Origin: Pseudomonadota bacterium
GTDB lineage: Bacteria; Pseudomonadota; Gammaproteobacteria; Burkholderiales; Burkholderiaceae_C
Length of the DNA: 13,151 nucleotides
Direction of reading: 5' to 3'
Assembly: GCA_023418355.1 (NCBI GenBank)
Contig: JAEZZU010000168.1
Span: 1-13,151, forward strand
Positions 7,560 through 13,151 of the stretch are shown piece by piece (position 1 is the stretch's first letter; every line of letters starts with the position of its first letter). The notes under the pieces were generated by a model. It was not told the origin of the DNA. It worked only from the letters and a program-made list of their open reading frames with translations, and made no database searches. Made by a program: the position numbers and the translations under genes.

Positions 7560-8813
7560 ATGACCATGACACCTATGCCGCTGGCTGAATTCACCCCCAT
7601 GTTTGCGGAGCCTGTGGGCTCGCCCATTCGTGAGCTGTTTCCCTACCTGAGCCGCCCGGGCATGATTTCGCTCGCTGGTGGCTACCCTTCTGCCAGCTTG
7701 CTCGACGCACAGGGGCTGGCCATGGCCGCCCAGCAGGCCATGCAGGAAGGCAGCGCACATTTGCAGTACGGCGCCACCGAAGGCATACCCAGTCTGCGCA
7801 AGGCCTTGGCCCAACAGGCACAGGACCGCGGCATGCAGGCACGTGCAGAAGACATTCTGGTGACCACCGGCTCGCAGCAAGGCTTTGACCTGCTGGTGCG
7901 GGTGCTGATCTCGCCTGGCGATACGGTACTGGTGGAAGTCCCTGCCTACCCTGCCACCCTGCAGGCACTGCGGCTTGCACAGGCGCAGATGCTGTCCGTT
8001 CCCATGGATGCCGATGGTCTGGACACCGAGGCACTGGCGCAATTGCTGTCCACACTGCCTGACAGCCAGCGCCCCAAGCTGCTGTACACCGTGCCCAACT
8101 TCTCCAACCCACGCGGCAGCCTGCTGTCGGCCAGCAGACGCTCGCAGCTGGTGCAGCTGGCGCTGCAATACGGCTTCTGGATTGTGGAAGACGACCCCTA
8201 TGGTGAGCTGCGTTTTGATGCAGCCGATGGCCAGCCGCTGGCCATGCCACCCACACTGTTCGCCGTGGCCCAGCAGATACTGGAGGGCAGCAGCGCACGC
8301 AATCCGGTGATCTATCTCAGCAGCCTCTCCAAAACCGTGGCACCCGCCTTGCGGGTGGGATGGATGCTGGCAGATGCCACCATGCTGCGCCGCTGCAGCA
8401 TTGCCAAGCAGACCAGCGATCTGTGCACCTCTCCGCTGGCCCAGGCGATTGCCGCCGCCTATCTGGCGGGGGGGCGCTATGCCGCTACCGTGGAACGTGC
8501 CCGCCGCGAATACCAGCGCCGCATGCAGGCGCTGACAGAAGGGCTGCTGCAACTGCCCGGCCAGCCGATTCGCTGCACCGTCCCTGCAGGCGGCATGTTT
8601 GTCTGGGCGCAACTGGACCCTGCACTGGATGCACAGCGGCTATTTGATGCTGCCGTGGACAACGGCGTGGTCTATGTGCCGGGGCGCGCCTTCTACCCTG
8701 ATCAGCCGGACGTGCATACGCTGCGCATGTCGTTTGCAGCCCCTGAAGTGCCAGACATTCAGGCCTCCGTGCAGCGACTGGCGCGCGCCTGCGAGAGCGC
8801 CATGCAGTCCTGA
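7560..8813 (+). CDS. PLP-dependent aminotransferase, 2-aminoadipate aminotransferase type
   Basis: Fold-type I aminotransferase of 417 residues, resembling LysN and bacterial 2-aminoadipate transaminases, which exchange 2-aminoadipate + 2-oxoglutarate for 2-oxoadipate + glutamate. It has SPIRELFPYLSRPGMISLAG near the N-terminus, then YGATEGIPSLRKAL and TTGSQQGFDLL. PNFSNPRG (the family PNFQNPTG loop), VEDDPYGELRFD (D211/D212 and Y214 near the PLP ring) and SSLSKTVAPALRVGW with the Schiff-base K258 follow. The frame is open upstream, but earlier starts (TTG 7497, ATG 7524) lie before or inside the hairpin, so ATG 7560 is preferred. ATG 7566 and 7575 are also possible, and none has a clear ribosome site. 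Its product would feed HglS, encoded two genes upstream. A broad-specificity or MocR-derived aminotransferase is the alternative, but no DNA-binding domain is present. Confidence 0.88.
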   Translation: MTMTPMPLAEFTPMFAEPVGSPIRELFPYLSRPGMISLAGGYPSASLLDAQGLAMAAQQAMQEGSAHLQYGATEGIPSLRKALAQQAQDRGMQARAEDILVTTGSQQGFDLLVRVLISPGDTVLVEVPAYPATLQALRLAQAQMLSVPMDADGLDTEALAQLLSTLPDSQRPKLLYTVPNFSNPRGSLLSASRRSQLVQLALQYGFWIVEDDPYGELRFDAADGQPLAMPPTLFAVAQQILEGSSARNPVIYLSSLSKTVAPALRVGWMLADATMLRRCSIAKQTSDLCTSPLAQAIAAAYLAGGRYAATVERARREYQRRMQALTEGLLQLPGQPIRCTVPAGGMFVWAQLDPALDAQRLFDAAVDNGVVYVPGRAFYPDQPDVHTLRMSFAAPEVPDIQASVQRLARACESAMQS

Positions 8814-8835
8814 ATGCCAGCTTGCTGAACGCAAC

Positions 8836-8869
8836 AAAAAAGCCCACAGGCCAAGGGCCTGTGGGCTTT
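8836..8869. terminator. Two-way terminator between the convergent aminotransferase and Hsp70 genes
   Basis: AGCCCACAGGCC (8841-8852) pairs with GGCCTGTGGGCT (8856-8867) around a 3-base loop; two flanking A-T pairs lengthen the stem to 14 bp. On the minus strand six Ts follow (complement of 8836-8841), giving a strong terminator for the Hsp70 gene. On the plus strand only three Ts follow, but the stem is strong. Confidence 0.88.
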
Positions 8870-8898
8870 GCTGCATGTGGGCTGTGCGTAATCGCGGC

Positions 8899-10857
8899 TT
8901 ATGCGGCGTCCGTGGTTTCGGCGCGCACGTCGAATTCCACCTTCCAGCGTTCGCTGCCGCCCACGGGCACGGCGTTGAGCTCCAGGGTGCCGATGTCGGT
9001 CACCCGTGCCTGCAGAGTCACGGGCACCACTTCACCGGGCTGACGGCCTTCGGCGGGCAGATTGGCTTCAATCTCCTGCAGCTCCACCAGCTCTTCTGGT
9101 CCCCAGAAGTCCAGCATGGTGCCCACCGTGTCGCTACGGCGCACGCTGGAGCCAAAGAAGCGCAGGCGAACGGGCTCACCCACCACCAGACCCAACTGCA
9201 GGTCGGGCACGGCAGCTTCGGTGCCTTCTTCCATGCCAAACGGTGCCAGGCACAGCGCGGAAATGGGTGGCTCCATGCCGGGAATGGCAGGCATGTTCGA
9301 TTCCACACCGATGTAGTACGACTGTGCCGTACCGCCGCGGATGCGCATGCCACGGCCCGATGCAGTGATGTGGCCGTAATAGGCTGCGCCACGGGCCACG
9401 GCCAGGTCCAGATTGGCACCGTCGAGCAGGCGTGCAGGCTCGCAGGCCTCTTCATCGAGCCAGCCATTGATGACTTCCAGAATGCGCTGCTCAATCTGCG
9501 TGGCCTTGAGCACACCACCGTTGAACAGGATCGCCGTAGGGTGCAGGAAGGTGGAGCCAGGCTCCTGATTGCCTTCCAGGCCGGGAATGTTGTCCAGCGC
9601 GTTGACCTGGCGGCTCAGGAAGGCTGCCAGATGGCGTGTGACGGCGGCATCCTGCGCATAGGGCAGGCCCAGCTGCGTCAGACCTGCGCGGGCGCGGGTC
9701 TGGGGCTTGTCGCTGACGGCCACCTTGGGGAAAAAGCCTTCAACCAGCATGGCCAGCACTTCGTCGCGCGTGACTTCGGTGCGGATGCTGCCGCCAATGA
9801 GCTTGCTGCCACGGCTGGGTACAACCACAGGCACGGATTGCAGGCTGCTGTCTGCCAGCAGCTGCTCCTTGGCAGCGCGACAGCCATGCGCCAGCGCGCG
9901 GGTTTGCCAGGCGTCCAGCTGCTTGCCTTCGGCGGCCAGCTTGCGCGCCACACCGTAGGCCAGCGCCAAGTCCATATTGTCGCCGCCGAGCAGAATGTGC
10001 TCACCCACGGCAATGCGCTGCAGCTCGAGGTTGCCATCGCGCTCCAGCACGGCGATCAGCGACAGGTCGGTGGTACCACCGCCCACGTCCACCACGAGGA
10101 TGATGTCGCCATGCTTGACCTGCTTGCGCCATGCGCCATTGCTGGCCTGAATCCAGCTGTACAGCGCCGCCTGTGGTTCTTCCAGCAAGTTCAGGTTCTT
10201 GAAGCCTGCAGCACGGCAGGCCTCGGCTGTCAACTCACGCGCAGCGGGGTCAAACGATGCGGGGATGGTGACGGTGATGTCCTGCTGGTCAAACGGCGCT
10301 TCAGGGTGGGCTTGCTCCCAGGCCCAGCGCAGATGTTCCAGATAACGGATGGAGGCTGTCAGGGGCGAGATGCGGCTGACTTCAGCGGGCGCATCGGCTG
10401 GCAACAAGGGGCTTCGGCGGTCTACGCCGGGGTGGCACAGCCAGCTCTTGGCACTGCTGACCAGGCGAATCGGCGTGGCCGCACCACGGCTGCGCGCAAA
10501 TTCACCGACGATAAAGTCCTGCTGCGCCTTGCCGGGCAGGGTGCGTTCGGCTTCGGTCAGCTCGCTCTCGTGCGGCAGGTACAGAAACGATGGCAGCAGC
10601 GGCAGGGCCTGCACGCTGGCAGGAGCCGTGAGCTGTGGGATATCCAGCACTTGCTGCACAACCTTTTCGCCATCGCTGGCGGCCTTGTCCACAAAGGACA
10701 GTGCACAGTGCGTGGTACCGAGGTCAATACCAATGCTGAATTTCGTACCATTTTGGCCTTCAGCGCCCGTGGATACTGCGCTAGCAGCTACGGAATTTGC
10801 AGGCGCAGACGGTGCGGCGGCGTTGCCCGACTGGGCGATGGATGCAAACACGCTCAT
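8899..10857 (-). CDS. Divergent Hsp70-family protein
   Basis: Hsp70-type ATPase of 652 residues. After an Ala/Ser-rich N-terminal extension (about 1-39) comes phosphate-1 motif IGIDLGTTHCAL (about 42-53). TVTIPASFDPAARELTAEA and NLLEEPQAALYSW follow, then the phosphate-2 motif VVDVGGGTTDLSLI (about 255-268) and HILLGGDNMDLALA. The nucleotide-binding half is clearly Hsp70, but the region from about 400 onward is not DnaK-like and there is no EEVD-type tail. ATG 10855-10857 lies 3 bases after the DUF2760 stop, with GGAG inside the end of that gene, so the two are one transcript. No DnaJ or GrpE gene is present. The role is unknown: a specialised chaperone or ATP-driven switch is likelier than a housekeeping DnaK. 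In related genomes such pairs can be accompanied by a second, larger Hsp70-like protein; the terminator downstream shows it is not in this unit. Confidence 0.92.
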   Translation of the reverse strand: MSVFASIAQSGNAAAPSAPANSVAASAVSTGAEGQNGTKFSIGIDLGTTHCALSFVDKAASDGEKVVQQVLDIPQLTAPASVQALPLLPSFLYLPHESELTEAERTLPGKAQQDFIVGEFARSRGAATPIRLVSSAKSWLCHPGVDRRSPLLPADAPAEVSRISPLTASIRYLEHLRWAWEQAHPEAPFDQQDITVTIPASFDPAARELTAEACRAAGFKNLNLLEEPQAALYSWIQASNGAWRKQVKHGDIILVVDVGGGTTDLSLIAVLERDGNLELQRIAVGEHILLGGDNMDLALAYGVARKLAAEGKQLDAWQTRALAHGCRAAKEQLLADSSLQSVPVVVPSRGSKLIGGSIRTEVTRDEVLAMLVEGFFPKVAVSDKPQTRARAGLTQLGLPYAQDAAVTRHLAAFLSRQVNALDNIPGLEGNQEPGSTFLHPTAILFNGGVLKATQIEQRILEVINGWLDEEACEPARLLDGANLDLAVARGAAYYGHITASGRGMRIRGGTAQSYYIGVESNMPAIPGMEPPISALCLAPFGMEEGTEAAVPDLQLGLVVGEPVRLRFFGSSVRRSDTVGTMLDFWGPEELVELQEIEANLPAEGRQPGEVVPVTLQARVTDIGTLELNAVPVGGSERWKVEFDVRAETTDAA

Positions 10858-10860
10858 GGC

Positions 10861-11532
10861 TTACAGCTCCACTTCTGCCTGGGCAATGACCTTGGCGGCC
10901 TGCGTGTCGGTGAGCTGGGGCAGCTTCACTTCGGTGACCTGCCAGCCGCGGTGACCCAATGTGCCAGTGAAGGGGGCCTGCCCCACCACATTGCCGGTCA
11001 GGCGCACGGCAGCGGCATCAAAGCCTGCCTGCAGCGTAATGCGCGAGCCTTCGGCTTCGCTGCGCACAGGTTCGATGCTGAAATGCTCGCGCAGTACCTT
11101 GCGGCAGCCTTCATGCACCACACGGGCGGCGGCACCGATTTCGGCATCGGTGTAGGGCGCCACGTCTTCCTGGATGAAGTCCACAAAGCGGGCTTCGCGC
11201 TGCATCAGGCCCAGCAGCTGCAGGGCCGCAGTCTGCGTGGGTACTTCCACGGTTTTTTCGACAATCTTTTCGACCGGAATCTCTACGCGCTTTTCAACGG
11301 TTTTCTCGACGACTTTTTCCACGGGCACTTCCACGCGGACTTCGACGATCTTCTCCACCGGCACTTCAACGCGCACTTCCTTGGGGGCCACGTCAGCCGC
11401 CAGGGCTTCGCCGGCGCGCAGGCGGGTGATGTCAGCGGCCAGGCGGCCGTTGCCCAGAATGGCAAAAAAACTGCCGATCGCAATCGCGATGCGACTCAAG
11501 AATGAGGGTGGTGTTTGGGATGTCATAGACAT
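10861..11532 (-). CDS. DUF2760 protein with V-E-x-x tetrad repeats
   Basis: Protein of 223 residues whose C-terminal part (about 100-223) I assign to DUF2760, a family of unknown function often encoded beside divergent Hsp70 proteins. The N-terminal segment (about 11-27, SRIAIAIGSFFAILG) is hydrophobic and may anchor it in or on the membrane. Residues 55-98 are eleven perfect tandem V-E-x-x tetrads. The rest looks globular: LLGLMQREARFVDFIQED, then AARVVHEGCRKVLREHF, and a C-terminal GHRGWQVTEVKLPQL. Start ATG 11530-11532; an ATG two codons later is equally possible, and neither has a clear ribosome site. It is first in a two-gene unit, 3 bases from the Hsp70 gene, suggesting the products act together. 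That DUF2760 is a partner or client of the Hsp70 is inference. Confidence 0.85.
   Translation of the reverse strand: MSMTSQTPPSFLSRIAIAIGSFFAILGNGRLAADITRLRAGEALAADVAPKEVRVEVPVEKIVEVRVEVPVEKVVEKTVEKRVEIPVEKIVEKTVEVPTQTAALQLLGLMQREARFVDFIQEDVAPYTDAEIGAAARVVHEGCRKVLREHFSIEPVRSEAEGSRITLQAGFDAAAVRLTGNVVGQAPFTGTLGHRGWQVTEVKLPQLTDTQAAKVIAQAEVEL
11239..11370 (-). repeat. Eleven tandem 12-base codon repeats encoding V-E-x-x
   Basis: These 132 bases encode residues 55-98 of the DUF2760 protein, in which every fourth residue is V followed by E. The last two positions alternate mainly among VP, IP, KI, KV, KT and KR. The DNA copies vary at the third base, so selection on protein is likelier than very recent expansion. 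Confidence 0.9.
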
Positions 11533-11780
11533 GTTTCATGAAGCGCTGCCAGCAGCAGGCAGCGGCAAGCGCGCGTGTCCAGCCATGACGGCAGACCAGT
11601 GTCTGCCTGTTCCACGCAGGGGCTCGCAACAGCCCATGCACGCGCGCGCAAGAGGGCCGATGTTACCCAAAGCACCAAGTCCTGCGCTATTTCAAGGTAT
11701 CGGCACCTCTGTCAGCGCCTGCACGCAGCTGTCACAGGCTATGCTTGCAGCCTTGCTTTCTGCTGTGATTTGCTCCTGCC
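11533..11780. other. Divergent intergenic stretch between the DUF2760 gene and dgkA
   Basis: No gene is visible. It must carry promoters for both neighbours. On the minus strand CTTGAAA (complement of 11690-11696) matches a heat-shock -35, but no CCCCAT-type -10 follows. No convincing sigma-70 pair was found for either gene. Confidence 0.5.
11590..11607. promoter_or_regulatory. Perfect inverted repeat upstream of the DUF2760 gene
   Basis: GGCAGAC (11590-11596) and GTCTGCC (11601-11607) flank a CAGT loop, 58 bases before the DUF2760 start. No T-run follows on either strand, so an operator or a leader hairpin is likelier than a terminator. Confidence 0.4.
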
Positions 11781-12179
11781 ATGTCTGCCTCCCCTGAAGC
11801 CCCCAACGCCCAGAAACAGCGCCGCGGCATCTCGCGCCTGTGGCATGCCGGCCGCTATTCCATCGAAGGTCTGTGCGCAGGCTGGCGTGAATCCGCCGCC
11901 TTTCGCCTGGAGGTGGTGCTGGCGGTACTCATGCTGCCCGCCAGCTTCTGGCTGGGCCGTCACTGGCTGGAGACTGCCGTGCTCGCTGCAGCCGTCGTGG
12001 CCGTGATGGTGGTGGAACTGCTCAACACCGGCATTGAAGCCGCGATTGACCGCATCGGCCCCGAATGGCATGCCCTGTCCAAGCTCGCCAAAGACCTGGG
12101 CAGCGCCGCCGTGCTGCTGAGCCTGCTGCTGTGCGGCGGCATCTGGGCTGCTGCGCTCTATGCCCGCTGCGTGGCCTGA
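11781..12179 (+). CDS. dgkA: Diacylglycerol kinase, prokaryotic DgkA type
   Basis: Small inner-membrane enzyme that phosphorylates diacylglycerol to phosphatidic acid with ATP, recycling lipid left by membrane-derived oligosaccharide and envelope synthesis. The 132-residue protein has an N-terminal amphipathic stretch with RYSIEGLCAGWRESAAFRLE (about 25-44). Three membrane helices lie at about 45-59, 64-81 and 108-127. The signature VVELLNTGIEAAIDRIG (about 77-93) contains E79, N82 and E86, which correspond to catalytic E69, N72 and E76 of the Escherichia coli enzyme. HALSKLAKDLGSAAVLLSL follows. It is about ten residues longer at the N-terminus than the E. coli protein. No clear ribosome site precedes ATG 11781, but no better start exists. 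It appears to be a single-gene unit. Confidence 0.96.
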   Translation: MSASPEAPNAQKQRRGISRLWHAGRYSIEGLCAGWRESAAFRLEVVLAVLMLPASFWLGRHWLETAVLAAAVVAVMVVELLNTGIEAAIDRIGPEWHALSKLAKDLGSAAVLLSLLLCGGIWAAALYARCVA

Positions 12180-12583
12180 TACCGCAGGCGTTTGTGCCGG
12201 TATCGCAGCTTGCTCATAATCGCGCTTTTCCATTTTCCCCATCCCCATGGTCTGGATGCATGCCTCTGTGACGACTGACATGCGCCGCTGCGCTCTGGCA
12301 GCTGCGCCGCAGTCCCGTGCCTGCATGCTGCGCACCCCACACGCGCACAGCCATGGCGTGCCTCTGGCCTTTATCTGCCTCAGTGGCGTTACGGCCATGC
12401 TTTCCGCCGCCGTGCGGAAGGCGTAAGACAACACCTCTCCCCTCCGCACGGCCCCACACACGCTTGCTACCCACCGCAAGAGCATGTGCACGCCCGGATG
12501 GGCCGCGTCACGTCTGCACTGGCAGCGCAGCACCGGCACATGCCCGTTTTCCCATCCCCCCGGAACTGAACGAGCTTGACCCC
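12180..12583 (+). other. Gene-poor stretch with a hairpin and a doubtful small ORF
   Basis: These 404 bases hold no recognisable gene. An ORF of 59 codons (12247-12426) has no ribosome site and no known product. A perfect 10-bp inverted repeat (GCCGTGCGGA 12409-12418; TCCGCACGGC 12443-12452) spans its stop codon with a 24-base loop and no T-run. If the promoter near 12200 is real, this would be a long leader for the gene at 12584. Confidence 0.4.
12192..12220 (+). promoter_or_regulatory. Candidate promoter downstream of dgkA
   Basis: TTGTGC (12192-12197) and CATAAT (12215-12220) are 17 bases apart. The -10 is good and the -35 weak. The -35 lies in the loop and stem of an inverted repeat (GATACCG 12178-12184, CGGTATC 12198-12204) that begins at the dgkA stop. 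Transcription would start near 12227, toward the gene at 12584. Confidence 0.35.
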
Positions 12584-13151
12584 ATGGAAATGGAACTGAC
12601 CCAGACTTTTTTACGCGGCAAAAACCCCTGTGCCGCAGGCTACCGCTGGTTTGTGCGCAATGGCCTGAGCGGCAAGGACTACCAGGCTGCCATGGACACC
12701 CAGGTGCGCGCAGGACGTGTGGAAGACGCGCGCTGGCTGCTGGAGAACTTTGGCGCCACCAGCACCGTGCTGGAACTGGACAGCCTGGAGGCAGACAACT
12801 TTGTCTACGCCGGCACACTGATCGTGCGTGGTGATGTGCGCGTCCCCGGCCAGCTGCTGGTGGGCCGCAGCCTGCAGACCAGTGCCGGCATCCGCGCAGG
12901 CACGCTGGAGGTGGGCGAAGACATCCACAGCGCGGGCGCCATTTTTTCAGACACCTTGCTCAGGGCCGGAGGCCATATCAAGGCCGCATGGAGCATCGAG
13001 GTGCAGGGCGATATCCGCGCCGAGCATCTGCGCTGCGGCTGGGAGCTGCGCTGTGGCGGGCAGGTGCAGCTGCAGGGCGAAGCCGTGGTGGGCCAGCACA
13101 TCGAGATAGACGGTGCGCTGCAATGCGGCAAGGGCCTGCGCGCAGGTGGCA
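12584..13151 (+). CDS. Unrecognised repeat-rich protein, possibly bactofilin-like beta-solenoid (partial, runs off the window)
   Basis: The frame from ATG 12584 stays open for 189 codons to the window edge. I do not recognise the family with certainty. Residues 1-57 look helical and include NPCAAGYRWFVRNGLSG and AGRVEDARWLLENFG. From about 60 on, the sequence is a run of short beta-like strands alternating with glycines: TLIVRGDVRVPGQLLVG, then AGTLEVGEDIHSAGAIF, IEVQGDIRAEHLRCG and AVVGQHIEIDGALQCGKG. Such spacing is typical of right-handed beta-solenoids, including bactofilins and other polymer-forming proteins, which assemble without nucleotide. Several cysteines (C16, C151, C157, C181) stand out. 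No signal peptide is seen. A second ATG two codons later is possible, and the ribosome site is weak. Codon use and the lack of stops support a real gene; the function is open. Confidence 0.75.
   Translation, partial: MEMELTQTFLRGKNPCAAGYRWFVRNGLSGKDYQAAMDTQVRAGRVEDARWLLENFGATSTVLELDSLEADNFVYAGTLIVRGDVRVPGQLLVGRSLQTSAGIRAGTLEVGEDIHSAGAIFSDTLLRAGGHIKAAWSIEVQGDIRAEHLRCGWELRCGGQVQLQGEAVVGQHIEIDGALQCGKGLRAGG

Noticed and set aside
6912..8612. 566-codon ORF on the minus strand
   Set aside because: It lies antisense to the dehydrogenase and aminotransferase genes, is rich in His/Gln/Gly/Cys as expected of a shadow frame, and shows no domain.
8599..11505. 968-codon ORF on the plus strand
   Set aside because: It is antisense to the Hsp70 and DUF2760 genes; its length reflects high GC and the repeat codons. 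The composition is not protein-like.
11690..11696. Heat-shock sigma-32 promoter for the DUF2760-hsp70 unit
   Set aside because: Only the CTTGAAA -35 half is present; no CCCCAT-like -10 lies at the right spacing.
12247..12426. 59-codon ORF as a real small gene
   Set aside because: It has no ribosome site, no recognisable product and an odd His/Arg/Ala composition; it is kept only as a note in the intergenic entry.

Overview
The window looks like chromosomal DNA from a GC-rich betaproteobacterium of the Burkholderiales, most likely Comamonadaceae (Comamonas or a near relative). The grounds are a Bug-type (TctC-like) binding protein, a GcvA-like LysR regulator, a divergent Hsp70 paired with a DUF2760 protein, and overall codon use. 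The genus is an inference. I see no phage genes, insertion sequences, tRNA, rRNA or CRISPR array.

Layout. 23-1078 (minus) is a small MscS-type mechanosensitive channel. After a gene-free stretch, 1561-2457 and 2541-3509 (plus) encode two exported solute-binding proteins, one glutamate/aspartate-like and one of the Bug family, with no transporter genes beside them. A terminator at 3540-3563 closes this pair. 3562-4482 (minus) is a GcvA-like LysR regulator, transcribed away from 4666-6057 (hglS, 2-oxoadipate dioxygenase/decarboxylase, DUF1338). The start of hglS's partner (6054-7493, FAD-linked D-2-hydroxyglutarate dehydrogenase type) overlaps the hglS stop as ATGA. A terminator-like hairpin follows, then a fold-type-I aminotransferase of the 2-aminoadipate type (7560-8813). 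A strong two-way hairpin separates this block from a minus-strand pair: DUF2760 protein (10861-11532) followed by a divergent Hsp70 (8899-10857). On the plus strand come dgkA (11781-12179), a gene-poor 400-base stretch, and the start of an unrecognised repeat-rich protein (12584 to the window edge) that may form a bactofilin-like beta-solenoid.

How they fit together. The central block reads as a complete three-step route: 2-aminoadipate to 2-oxoadipate (aminotransferase), to D-2-hydroxyglutarate (HglS), to 2-oxoglutarate (FAD dehydrogenase). This is the lower part of lysine/2-aminoadipate catabolism. The LysR regulator and a perfect 14-bp palindrome sit at its divergent head. The Hsp70/DUF2760 pair is a second unit of unknown function; its DUF2760 member carries eleven uninterrupted V-E-x-x tetrads.
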